This document shows positions 34,805 through 42,548 of a stretch of 64,000 nucleotides of DNA, in pieces. The first letter of the stretch is position 1. The number at the start of each line of letters is the position of its first letter. Source of the DNA: Roseburia sp. (GTDB lineage Bacteria > Bacillota > Clostridia > Lachnospirales > Lachnospiraceae). The notes below the pieces were generated by a model. That model was not told the DNA's origin. It ran no database searches and saw nothing but the letters and a program-made list of their open reading frames with translations. The stretch lies in the NCBI GenBank assembly GCA_003483745.1, contig DMYD01000042.1, positions 96,649 to 160,648 of the forward strand, given 5' to 3'. Made by a program: the position numbers and the translations under genes.

Positions 34805-35628
34805 TGTTTATTTGCCCGGTATTCTTTTGGGGACATCTGTTTTTGCTTATGAAACGTCTTGGAAAAATATAAGCTGTTGTCAAATCCCAGCGAATTTGCG
34901 ATCGCGGTAATGGACAGGCTGGAGTGTTCTAATAGATAACATGCCTGTTTCATGCGAAAATCAGTCAGATATTCCTTTGGCGACTGGCCGAGCACGGTTT
35001 CAAAGGAGCGGAACAGATGACTTCGGCTGACTCCGACGTAATCTGCGATATCTTCCACGGTGATTGCATAAGAATAATTAGAGGAAATATATTCAATGCC
35101 TTTCTGCACATAACTGTTGGCAGAATTTTGTTCCGTTGTGTGTGAGGCACCGTGCAAAAACATGGCGAGCATTGTATAGAGCCGTCCGGTCATTTCAACA
35201 GCGTGTTGAAATTCATTGCCTCTGGCATCATAAATATGAAGTATCTGACGATGGATATCTTTTCCGTGCGGTGTCGCGCGGATAATTGGCTTTTCCGGCG
35301 AAAAGTCCGTTGCTTTTAAGATCATGGAAGCGTCACTGCCTGTAAATCCCACCCATGCATACTCCCAGGGATCAGTCTCTGCAGCATAATAGACAACCTC
35401 TGTATTGGGATACACCAAAAAAGAATCTCCCGCCTGCAATTCATAAGTTCTTTTTCCAATCTTGTAAAATCCTTTCCCCGAAATAATATAATGAATCAGA
35501 TAATGATCCCGGATTCCCGGTCCCCATTGATAAAGTGAGTCACATCTCTGAAACCCAACATTATAGACGGAAAGCGAAACCAGTTCTTTCTCTGTTACTT
35601 TGTAAGAATTTTTATATTTTTCGTACAT
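34792..35628 (-). CDS. AraC family transcriptional regulator with AraC-type sugar-binding cupin
   Basis: A 278-residue regulator. The N-terminal half is an AraC_binding cupin (DHYLIHYIISGKGFYKIGKRTYELQAGDSFLVYP in pieces, about 42-76), followed by EYAWVGFTG. The C-terminal half holds two helix-turn-helix motifs (TVEDIADYVGVSRSHLFRSF and SITAIANSLGFDNSLYFSKTFHKQKQMSP in pieces). This form often controls alpha-galactoside or other sugar genes. GGAGG lies 7 bases before ATG. It is divergent from galE, with about 280 bp between, so galE or a distant sugar operon may be its target; that is inference. Confidence 0.9.
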   Translation of the reverse strand: MYEKYKNSYKVTEKELVSLSVYNVGFQRCDSLYQWGPGIRDHYLIHYIISGKGFYKIGKRTYELQAGDSFLVYPNTEVVYYAAETDPWEYAWVGFTGSDASMILKATDFSPEKPIIRATPHGKDIHRQILHIYDARGNEFQHAVEMTGRLYTMLAMFLHGASHTTEQNSANSYVQKGIEYISSNYSYAITVEDIADYVGVSRSHLFRSFETVLGQSPKEYLTDFRMKQACYLLEHSSLSITAIANSLGFDNSLYFSKTFHKQKQMSPKEYRANKHYPA

Positions 35629-35908
35629 GGTAGTCCTCCATTATTGTAAATCTTTTTATACAACGTCCCCATTTTCAACCAGTTGATTACCGGTATATCC
35701 ATGCCTGCAGCACATGAAATCCCAAAGGCATGCCAATACCTCTATGCCTCTGCACTCAATAATTATATCGGCCCATCAGCCAACATGCAACATTTTTACA
35801 TATAATTTACACATTTTGGGCTATACATTTGCATAAGAATGGGGTAAGATGTACCCATAACGTTGAAGGAAAACAAAAAAGACTTGTTATGGAAAGGTGG
35901 AAAAAACT

Positions 35909-36925
35909 ATGGCAATTTTAGTTACCGGCGGTGCCGGATTCATTGGAAGTCACACATGCGTAGAACTGTTAAATGCGGGTTATGAGGTTGTTGTACTTGA
36001 CAATCTGGTAAACGCATCTGAAAAATCATTAGAGCGTGTAAAAGCAATCACAGGAAAAGAAGTGACTTTTTATAAAGGAGATATCTTAGACCGCACAATT
36101 TTAAATGAGATTTTTGAAAAAGAAAAAATTGACAGCTGTATTCACTTCGCAGGATTAAAGGCTGTTGGTGAGTCTGTGCAGAAACCTTGGGAATATTACA
36201 ACAACAATATTTCAGGAACATTGACTCTGGTGGATGTAATGCGCCAGCATAACTGCAAGAACATTATTTTCTCATCTTCAGCAACTGTATACGGTGATCC
36301 GGCAGAGATCCCGATTACAGAGAACTGCCCGAAGGGTCAGTGCACCAATCCTTATGGATGGACAAAATCCATGTTAGAGCAGGTTCTGATGGATATCCAG
36401 AAAGCAGATCCGGAGTGGAACGTGATCTTGCTCCGTTACTTTAACCCGATCGGTGCTCATAAGAGTGGAACCATGGGAGAGAATCCGAACGGTATCCCGA
36501 ACAACCTGATGCCATACATTACACAGGTGGCAGTCGGCAAATTAAAAGAACTTGGTGTATTTGGCGACGATTATGATACACCGGACGGAACAGGTGTCAG
36601 AGATTATATTCATGTAGTTGACCTTGCACTCGGTCATGTAAAAGCATTAAAGAAGATCGATGAGAAATGCGGACTTGCAATCTATAACCTTGGAACCGGT
36701 CGTGGTTACAGCGTACTTGATATTGTGAAAAACTTTGAAGCTGCAACCGGTGTGAAGATTCCATATTCCATCAAACCAAGACGTGCAGGTGATATCGCAA
36801 CCTGTTACTGCGATCCTTCAAAGGCAGAGCGTGAGCTTGGCTGGAAAGCACAGTATGGCATCAAAGAGATGTGCGAAGATTCCTGGAGATGGCAGAAGAA
36901 CAATCCGAACGGATATGACGATTGA
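35909..36925 (+). CDS. galE: UDP-glucose 4-epimerase
   Basis: Interconverts UDP-glucose and UDP-galactose with bound NAD+, in the Leloir pathway and for cell-surface glycans. The 338-residue protein has the Rossmann motif TGGAGFIGSH (residues 6-15), VLDNLVNAS, SSSATVYGDP with catalytic Ser/Thr, the YGWTK catalytic Tyr-Lys, RYFNPIGAH and GVRDYIHVVDLA. A GTG at 35897 is in frame; AAAGGTGG (35893-35900) is 8 bases before ATG 35909, which I chose. It lies alone, divergent from the AraC regulator. Confidence 0.96.
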   Translation: MAILVTGGAGFIGSHTCVELLNAGYEVVVLDNLVNASEKSLERVKAITGKEVTFYKGDILDRTILNEIFEKEKIDSCIHFAGLKAVGESVQKPWEYYNNNISGTLTLVDVMRQHNCKNIIFSSSATVYGDPAEIPITENCPKGQCTNPYGWTKSMLEQVLMDIQKADPEWNVILLRYFNPIGAHKSGTMGENPNGIPNNLMPYITQVAVGKLKELGVFGDDYDTPDGTGVRDYIHVVDLALGHVKALKKIDEKCGLAIYNLGTGRGYSVLDIVKNFEAATGVKIPYSIKPRRAGDIATCYCDPSKAERELGWKAQYGIKEMCEDSWRWQKNNPNGYDD

Positions 36926-36934
36926 TCTGCATAG

Positions 36935-37021
36935 CTGAAACAGGGAAAACTGTCAAAGGAAGAGATTGCAGACGGTGTAGGACTTACGATAGAAGAGGTC
37001 GATGTCTTTGCGCAGGAATAA
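36935..37021 (+). pseudogene. Remnant of a Rpn-family nuclease/transposase C-terminus
   Basis: A 28-codon open stretch, reading LKQGKLSKEEIADGVGLTIE and then EVDVFAQE, ends at TAA 37019-37021 and is preceded by a stop codon at 36932. The Ile-Ala..Gly-Leu..Glu-Glu-Val pattern resembles the C-terminal tail of Rpn (PD-(D/E)XK) recombination-promoting nucleases of Lachnospiraceae. No start or upstream body is left. Assignment by resemblance only. Confidence 0.4.
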
Positions 37022-37046
37022 ATAATTTATAAATGATAAAAACACG

Positions 37047-37088
37047 GAAAACGACTGTAAACGTAAAAAAATTTACAGTCGTTTTTCT
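37047..37088 (+). terminator. Terminator downstream of galE
   Basis: GAAAACGACTGTAAA (37047-37061) pairs with TTTACAGTCGTTTTTC (37072-37087); T-run in the right arm. Confidence 0.85.
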
Positions 37089-37112
37089 TTACAAATAATA
37101 ATATAGTTATTG

Positions 37113-37141
37113 TTGACATATTATATATTGAATGATACCAT
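37113..37141 (+). promoter_or_regulatory. Promoter for the nitronate-monooxygenase-like gene
   Basis: TTGACA (37113-37118), 17 bp, TACCAT (37136-37141); 43 bp before the gene. Good -35, weak -10. Confidence 0.5.
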
Positions 37142-37183
37142 TATATGTAGTAATAAGAACTATATATAATAGAGGAGAATGCA

Positions 37184-38257
37184 ATGAAGAAAATTTTTTC
37201 AATGAATCGTTTTGAAGGATGGAATCTGAGTCTGCCGCTGATCCAGGGCGGCATGGGAGTTGGTGTGAGTTTAAGCAGCCTGGCTGGCGCGGTTGCATCG
37301 GAGGGCGGCATGGGCGTGATCTCCACGGCACAGATCGGATTTGAGGAACCGGATTTTGTGGGAAATGAAGAAGCGTGCAATCTGCGCAGTATCCGAAAGC
37401 ATATCGTGCGTGCAAAAGAACTGGCATCTGGAAAAGGAATGATAGCAGTCAACGTCATGGTGGCATTACAGCAATACAGGGAGCATGTTAAAGAGGCGGT
37501 GCGTGCCGGGGCGGATGCGGTAATCTGCGGAGCCGGGCTTCCAGTGGATCTGCCGGAGCTGGTAGAAGCAGGAAAAACAAAAATCGCACCGATCGTATCG
37601 TCAAGGCGCGCGGCGGCGCTGCTTTTAAAAACATGGGATAAAAAATACGGCAGGACAGCGGACTTTATCGTCGCAGAGGGGCCGGAGGCGGGCGGACATC
37701 TTGGATTTTCGAGAGACCAGTTAGATGATATTCGTGAGATACGCTTCGAGGAAGAACTGGCGGCGATCATAGAGGAAAAGAAAAAATACGAGGAGAAGTA
37801 TGGAAAGCAGATCCCTGTATTCGCAGCAGGCGGGATCTGGGATGCATCCGATGCAAAGCGGATCGAGGCACTCGGAGCAGACGGAGTTCAGGCAGCGACA
37901 AGATTTGTTGCGACAAAAGAGTGCGACGCTTCCTTAGGATATAAAAAAGCATATGTGAATGCGAAAGAAACTGATGTAAAAATCATTCAAAGTCCGGTCG
38001 GCATGCCGGGACGTGCATTAAACAATGCTTTTATCCAAAAGACAGAACGGGCATCGGAGAGAGTGGAGCGCTGTTATCACTGCATTAAAAACTGTAAACC
38101 GGCGCAGATTCCGTACTGCATCACACAGGCGTTGATCCGTGCTGTACATGGAGATGTTGAAAATGGACTTGTATTTTGCGGATTGAATGTTGGAAAAATA
38201 GATCGGATTTCGACGGTGCGTGAAGTAATAGAGGATCTGATGTATGAAAAAATGTAA
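37184..38257 (+). CDS. FMN-dependent nitronate monooxygenase-like protein
   Basis: A 357-residue TIM-barrel flavoprotein of the NMO/2-nitropropane dioxygenase/FabK group. Signs are PLIQGGMGVGVS near residue 18, VNVMVAL, ADAVICGAGLPVDLP, the phosphate-binding FIVAEGPEAGGHLGF and PVFAAGGIWDASDAKRIEALGADGVQAATRF (in pieces). It could be a nitronate monooxygenase, an enoyl-ACP reductase or another oxidoreductase. The last ~60 residues carry an unusual Cys cluster, CYHCIKNC plus IPYC, that might bind metal or an Fe-S cluster. GAGGAGAATG precedes ATG. Single-gene unit. Confidence 0.82.
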   Translation: MKKIFSMNRFEGWNLSLPLIQGGMGVGVSLSSLAGAVASEGGMGVISTAQIGFEEPDFVGNEEACNLRSIRKHIVRAKELASGKGMIAVNVMVALQQYREHVKEAVRAGADAVICGAGLPVDLPELVEAGKTKIAPIVSSRRAAALLLKTWDKKYGRTADFIVAEGPEAGGHLGFSRDQLDDIREIRFEEELAAIIEEKKKYEEKYGKQIPVFAAGGIWDASDAKRIEALGADGVQAATRFVATKECDASLGYKKAYVNAKETDVKIIQSPVGMPGRALNNAFIQKTERASERVERCYHCIKNCKPAQIPYCITQALIRAVHGDVENGLVFCGLNVGKIDRISTVREVIEDLMYEKM

Positions 38258-38345
38258 ATATGCAATGAAAACGGCGAAAAAAATTATATGAAATTGTGTA
38301 AATTGTTCATATTTTTAAAAAAATAAAAAAACTTCAAAAAAAGAC

Positions 38346-38373
38346 TTGCAAATAAAAAAAAGCATGCTATAAT
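38346..38373 (+). promoter_or_regulatory. Promoter for the tRNA-Glu cluster
   Basis: TTGCAA (38346-38351), 16 bp, TATAAT (38368-38373); 12 bp before the first tRNA. Confidence 0.7.
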
Positions 38374-38385
38374 AAGTATCAGTTC

Positions 38386-38457
38386 GGCTCGTTGGTCAAG
38401 CGGTTAAGACGCCGCCCTCTCACGGCGGAAACAGGGGTTCGATTCCCCTACGAGCTA
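38386..38457 (+). tRNA. tRNA-Glu (CTC), copy 1
   Basis: Cloverleaf of 72 nt without encoded CCA. Acceptor GGCTCGT pairs with ACGAGCT (G1-U72 wobble), discriminator A. D-loop GGTCAAGCGGTTAAGAC; anticodon stem CCGCC/GGCGG with loop CTCTCAC, so anticodon CTC; T-arm AGGGGTTCGATTCCCCT. Confidence 0.95.
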
Positions 38458-38492
38458 CTCTGTTTTTATAACAGAGATGAACAAATACTTAT

Positions 38493-38564
38493 GGCCCGTT
38501 GGTCAAGCGGTTAAGACGCCGCCCTCTCACGGCGGAAACAGGGGTTCGATTCCCCTACGAGCTA
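38493..38564 (+). tRNA. tRNA-Glu (CTC), copy 2, acceptor-stem mismatch
   Basis: Same as copy 1 except that base 4 is C, so the acceptor reads GGCCCGT against ACGAGCT and leaves a C4-A69 mismatch. Exactly 107 bp after copy 1, including a similar spacer with a CTCTGTT/AACAGAG hairpin. Confidence 0.88.
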
Positions 38565-38599
38565 TTCTGTTTTATAACAGAGATAAATCAAATATTTGT

Positions 38600-38671
38600 G
38601 GCCCGTTGGTCAAGCGGTTAAGACGCCGCCCTCTCACGGCGGAAACAGGGGTTCGATTCCCCTACGAGCTA
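38600..38671 (+). tRNA. tRNA-Glu (CTC), copy 3, acceptor-stem mismatch
   Basis: Same 72-nt sequence as copy 2, with the C4-A69 mismatch, again 107 bp further on. The three genes form a tandem duplication. Confidence 0.88.
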
Positions 38672-38713
38672 CTCACTGTTATTTCGAAAGAGATAAACAG
38701 CCCAACCCGGAAG

Positions 38714-38750
38714 TTGTCAGTATACCAGATGGTGTATTGGCAATTTTTTT
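38714..38750 (+). terminator. Terminator after the tRNA cluster
   Basis: TTGTCAGTATACC (38714-38726) pairs with GGTGTATTGGCAA (38731-38743), three wobble pairs, then T7. Confidence 0.8.
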
Positions 38751-38877
38751 AATTCATAGGAAATTATGTCCTATGAATTAAAAAGCCCTCCGGGCGGGAT
38801 GCGCATCTCGCGGAGCAGAAGTTAGCTGTAAACAGCACCGCTCGAGCGCGAAAGAGTCGCAAGCGACTCTTTGTTCT
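38751..38877. other. Densely palindromic stretch, possible small RNA
   Basis: AATTCATAGGA (38751-38761) pairs with 38769-38779. GCGGGATG (38794-38801) faces CATCTCGC (38804-38811). GCTGTAAACAGC lies near 38825-38836, and AAAGAGTCG-CAAG-CGACTCTTT fills 38851-38872. On the minus strand GCCCGGAGGGC followed by T5 (38795-38780) looks like a short terminator. No open reading frame explains it. Either strand could encode a ~100-nt RNA. Confidence 0.4.
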
Positions 38878-38939
38878 TGTCAAAAACAGGTATCTTTTAC
38901 AAATATGTTATGCTACAATGGAACGCAGGGGGGATTGGG

Positions 38940-39461
38940 ATGAAAAACAAAATCTACAAAAAAATAAAAAAATGGAAAGCAAGGCTTGGGGAAGATATTT
39001 TCTGTATCGTTGAACCAAACCCGTTTCTGGCGCAAATGATGGTGTTTTTGTGGGGAATCGTCGGTGTCATGCTGGTCTGTGATATTGTATTGTGTGTTTC
39101 GGATTATCATAAGGCAGGGATGCAGGAGATCATAAAAGATCTTCCGGTGCTTGTTATGACGCTGGCGCTTATTTTATTTTTGTGCTGGGGGCGGAAAAGT
39201 ACACTGACCGAGGTGGCGGCAGGCGCGCACAGAATTGGAACAAAAACGGGAACACTGGGCAGGTGCAGGATCTTTACGTGGGATGAGGTCGTGTCAAAAA
39301 AAGAATTTTTTGAGAGAGTCACATTTTATGGAAAAAAGGGAAAAAAACTGTTTGTGGTAAGTAAGCAGTATGCCGGATATGAGAGTTTTTTACAGATGTA
39401 TCTTGACCATGTGATGATAAGGCAGAATCAGACAACGGTAAAAAGCGGCGAAAGGAGATAG
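38940..39461 (+). CDS. Small two-span membrane protein of the Hsp70/J unit
   Basis: Unrecognised protein of 173 residues. A basic N-terminus is followed by two hydrophobic segments (about 31-52 and 66-84) and a basic cytoplasmic C-terminal half (YGKKGKKLFVVSKQYAGYESF), which resembles small YcxB-like or PH-like membrane proteins. The frame opens at 38871, but AGGGGGGATTGGG precedes ATG 38940. It ends 3 bp before the Hsp70 gene, so the two are coupled. Function unknown; a membrane partner for the chaperone pair is inference. Confidence 0.7.
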   Translation: MKNKIYKKIKKWKARLGEDIFCIVEPNPFLAQMMVFLWGIVGVMLVCDIVLCVSDYHKAGMQEIIKDLPVLVMTLALILFLCWGRKSTLTEVAAGAHRIGTKTGTLGRCRIFTWDEVVSKKEFFERVTFYGKKGKKLFVVSKQYAGYESFLQMYLDHVMIRQNQTTVKSGERR

Positions 39462-39464
39462 CAG

Positions 39465-41174
39465 ATGGCAGTGATAGGGATTGATCTTGGCACGACCAAC
39501 AGTCTCTGTGCGGTATGCAGGGACGGAAAGATCGAACTGGTGCCAAATCCGAACGGTGATTACCTGACGCCGTCCGTTGTGAGTTTTGGAGATCAGGGGG
39601 AGGTCTATGTCGGAAAGATCGCAAAGGAAATGCAGATCACAAGACCAAAGCAGACTTTTGCGGAGTTCAAGCGCGATATGGGGACGGATCGGATTTTTCG
39701 GGCATGCGGGCAGGAGTACCGGGCAGAGGAACTGTCTGCGTTTGTCCTGAAAAAATTAAAAGAGGATGCGGAGAAGTTTCTCGGTGAGCCGGTTACCGAA
39801 GCGGTCATCAGTGTCCCGGCATATTTTGATGACGACAGGCGTTACGCAACGAAAAATGCCGGAAAACTGGCAGGACTTTATGTGGAACGGATCGTCAATG
39901 AGCCGTCTGCGGTTGCCCTGCGCCATCAGGTGCGGGAAAAGGAGATGGAGACTTTCATTATCTTTGATTTTGGAGGTGGAACATTAGACGTGTCTTTGGT
40001 GGAAGCGTTTGACAATATGGTCGAGATCCGGGCGGTTGCGGGCGATAACCATCTGGGCGGTAAGGATTTTAATGAGGTCATAGCGGAGGATTTTCTGAAA
40101 AACTGTGGGATTGATCCGTCTTCTCTGGGCGAAAAGGAACACGGGATCGTTTTGCGGGAGGCAGAACTTTTAAAGAAACAGCTCTCAAAAGAGGATACGG
40201 CAGAAAGAACCGTTCTGCTCGGAGAAAAAGAATATGTGATGCGGCTTGACAATCAGAAGCTGATCAGGATAGCGGCAGGATTGTTTCAGAGGATGTCTGT
40301 CCCGTTAAAGCGGGTGATGGATGATGCCGGTATGCAATGGGAGGATATTGACCGCATCATTCTTGCGGGCGGATCCTCTAAGATGCCGGTCGTCAGGCGT
40401 TATGTGGAAAGTATTTCTGAAACAGAAGTTGTGATGGGTGACAGGCCGGATGAATGTGTTGCCATCGGGGTAGGTCTGGCTGTGGCGATCAAGGAGCGGT
40501 CTGTGGAATGGAAAGACATGATCCTTGCCGATATCTGTCCGTTTTCTTTGGGAACAGAAATCTATGATGGAACATTTTCGACGATCATTGAACGGAATGA
40601 TGCGCTCCCGTGCAGCAGATCGGGTTATTATGTGACGACAGCGGACAACCAGACGACAATGCATTTTAAAATTTATCAGGGAGAACATTTGAACGCAAAA
40701 GAGAATCTTTTGCTTGGGGAACTTGATATTATGGACCTGCCGGAAGCTCCGGCGGGAGAGGCTGGGGTTTTGGTGACTTTTTTATATGATATCAACGGGA
40801 TTTTGGATATCCATATTAAAAGTGCCACGAATGAGGTCCGAAAGGTCATACTCAATAAGAATATCCGGATGTCAGGGGAAGAATTAGACAAGTGCATTGA
40901 AAAAATGAATCAGACAGCGCTTTATCCGGCGGGCAGGGAGAGAAACCGGCTGCTTGTGGAGCGCGCGAAGCGTCTGTTTGAGGAGAGCAGCGGAGTTGTC
41001 CGCGAAAATATCAGGGTATTGTTAAAGCAGTTTGCGGAGGCGGTGGACTATGGGGCAGAGCGTGACATCCGGGAGCAGTATGTGCGGCTGTCCATCTATT
41101 TAGAAGCGGTGGAACAGAACCGGGTTTCTTTAAAGGAAGATCCTTCTTTCTGGGAAGAACATGAGGATGAGTAG
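39465..41174 (+). CDS. hscC: Hsp70 family chaperone, HscC type
   Basis: ATP-driven Hsp70 homologue of 569 residues, shorter than DnaK (~610-640). The nucleotide-binding domain shows VIGIDLGTTNSLCAV (phosphate 1), ISVPAYFDDDRRYATKNAGKLAGL, FIIFDFGGGTLDVSLVEAF (phosphate 2) and ILAGGSSKMPVVRRYV (adenosine). The substrate domain begins around DICPFSLGTEIYDGTFSTII; the C-terminal lid is shortened and lacks the EEVD-like/acidic tail. This matches HscC, a specialised Hsp70 found in E. coli beside J proteins DjlB/DjlC. AAAGGAG precedes ATG; the J-like gene follows 3 bp after the stop. Confidence 0.85.
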   Translation: MAVIGIDLGTTNSLCAVCRDGKIELVPNPNGDYLTPSVVSFGDQGEVYVGKIAKEMQITRPKQTFAEFKRDMGTDRIFRACGQEYRAEELSAFVLKKLKEDAEKFLGEPVTEAVISVPAYFDDDRRYATKNAGKLAGLYVERIVNEPSAVALRHQVREKEMETFIIFDFGGGTLDVSLVEAFDNMVEIRAVAGDNHLGGKDFNEVIAEDFLKNCGIDPSSLGEKEHGIVLREAELLKKQLSKEDTAERTVLLGEKEYVMRLDNQKLIRIAAGLFQRMSVPLKRVMDDAGMQWEDIDRIILAGGSSKMPVVRRYVESISETEVVMGDRPDECVAIGVGLAVAIKERSVEWKDMILADICPFSLGTEIYDGTFSTIIERNDALPCSRSGYYVTTADNQTTMHFKIYQGEHLNAKENLLLGELDIMDLPEAPAGEAGVLVTFLYDINGILDIHIKSATNEVRKVILNKNIRMSGEELDKCIEKMNQTALYPAGRERNRLLVERAKRLFEESSGVVRENIRVLLKQFAEAVDYGAERDIREQYVRLSIYLEAVEQNRVSLKEDPSFWEEHEDE

Positions 41175-41177
41175 CAT

Positions 41178-42011
41178 ATGGATATCTGGGAAATATTAGG
41201 GATAGAGGAGACTTTTGATAAAACAGAAATAAAAAGGGCATACGCGAGAAAGGCAAAGCTGTATCACCCGGAGGAACATCCAGAGGAATATCAGAGACTG
41301 CGCAGCGCATACCGTATGGCAGTGAAACTGGCGGAGGAAAGCAAAACAACGACGGAAACTGATACAGACGTGCCGGTATGGGAGGATGAAACAGAGAAGC
41401 CATCCGAGGGGGAGAATCCTTATAATTATGAAGAGGTCGCTTCTTATGTTTCAAAGGAGAACGAAGAGCAGTTCTTTTTAGAGTTTGATCTATTGATGGG
41501 AAATCCCTGTCTGACAAATCAGATCAACTGTTTTCGGGCTTTGTTTTCGCGTGAGGAATACAGACCGCTATTTTCGGATGCAGGGGTGCGCCGGAAATTA
41601 GGGGAAAGGATCCTGACATGCAAAAATTTCGGCTCGCATATGCTGGATTTTTTTGAGACTTACTTAGCGGATGATGATCCGGACAGCATTTTAAAACAGA
41701 AAGAATGGCGCAGACTGCGGAAAGCGGCGGCAGCAACAGCGCAGAAAGACATTTCCATAACAGCGGCGCCGGAGGAAATCGACGAGCACCAGTGGATCTT
41801 ATACCGGCTGCGTTCTGCCGGATATGCAGGGCTTACCACACAAAAAGCCGCGGAATTATATTTAGAACAGTATCTGCCGTGGGCGAAGGAGCACAGGGAA
41901 GAACTGGCTGCATTCCGGAAAAAGAAAAGGAAACAGTATCTTGCATGGAATATCGGCGTTGTTGCCGGGGTTTTTGGTGCGGTTTTTCTGTTCTGGTTTC
42001 TTGTGGCGTAA
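41178..42011 (+). CDS. Tail-anchored J-domain-like protein with HPE motif
   Basis: A 277-residue protein. Residues 1-50 are J-domain-like: WEILGIEETFDKTEIKRAYA, then KAKLYHPEEHPEEYQRLRSA. The hallmark HPD, needed to stimulate Hsp70 ATPase, reads H30-P31-E32. The middle is acidic and helical. The last ~22 residues (WNIGVVAGVFGAVFLFWFLV) form one membrane span at the extreme C-terminus, so the J-like domain faces the cytoplasm. Placement directly after HscC strongly suggests that they work together; the E. coli HscC partners also combine a J domain with a membrane span. The natural HPE needs explaining. Confidence 0.82.
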   Translation: MDIWEILGIEETFDKTEIKRAYARKAKLYHPEEHPEEYQRLRSAYRMAVKLAEESKTTTETDTDVPVWEDETEKPSEGENPYNYEEVASYVSKENEEQFFLEFDLLMGNPCLTNQINCFRALFSREEYRPLFSDAGVRRKLGERILTCKNFGSHMLDFFETYLADDDPDSILKQKEWRRLRKAAAATAQKDISITAAPEEIDEHQWILYRLRSAGYAGLTTQKAAELYLEQYLPWAKEHREELAAFRKKKRKQYLAWNIGVVAGVFGAVFLFWFLVA

Positions 42012-42116
42012 AATATAAATTTTTGGGCGTAATGTTTTCCTTTGCTTTTTTGATTGAGAATATGTTTGATTTGACATATTTGAAGAAATATAATAAAAAG
42101 AACGGCTGGTATGTGA

Positions 42117-42437
42117 ATTGGGCATTATAATAATAAACTGTTGACCGATGATATTCGATATTTAGGCGTTGGAGGTCATCTATTTGCTATTGATGAGGTA
42201 AATGCTAAAAAAATAATGGAGGTGTATGACTATGACTGGACAGATGAAGAAATATAGAGATTCTTTAGAAAAACACCGGAACCTGTTTTGTTAAGTCAGA
42301 TCCAGACCAAAATAGATTTGAGAGGACTTATGCATTATGCAAAAGAAAAAGGAAAGAAAGAATGTCATTTATTAAGAAATAGCTTGCATTTTAAAGAGGA
42401 AAGTGTTACATTATTAAATGATAACACGATGACTTGA
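42117..42437 (+). pseudogene. Small gene broken by a nonsense codon
   Basis: One reading frame runs 42117-42437 with a single in-frame TAG at 42255-42257. Protein sense before it (YLGVGGHLFAIDEVNAKKIM, EVYDYDWTDEEI) and after it (RFFRKTPEPVLLSQIQTKID, LRGLMHYAKEKGKKECHLL) reads as one continuous polypeptide of about 106 residues with no start codon at its head. The end of the +1 frame upstream (KKNGWYVNWAL, to 42130) may be its frameshifted N-terminus. I do not recognise the family. Codon use is more AT-rich than its neighbours, hinting at acquisition and decay. Confidence 0.5.
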
Positions 42438-42466
42438 TTGAGAGAGGACGAAAGCCCTCTCTCAAT
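42436..42466 (+). other. Hairpin upstream of rimP
   Basis: ATTGAGAGAGG pairs with CCTCTCTCAAT around a short loop (ACGAAAGC). The tail is TCACGTTT, so termination would be weak. The ~530 bp between 42012 and 42548 otherwise holds only the broken gene. Confidence 0.5.
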
Positions 42467-42548
42467 TCACGTTTAGGAGCCATGTATTCTGACGAGTGAA
42501 AGAATCTGGCAAAAGGAAAACTGAATATGGAAGAAAGAAGGTGTACAC

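Noticed and set aside
38477..38781. Open frames of 61-91 codons across the tRNA genes
   Set aside because: They are translations of the tandem tRNA-Glu repeats.
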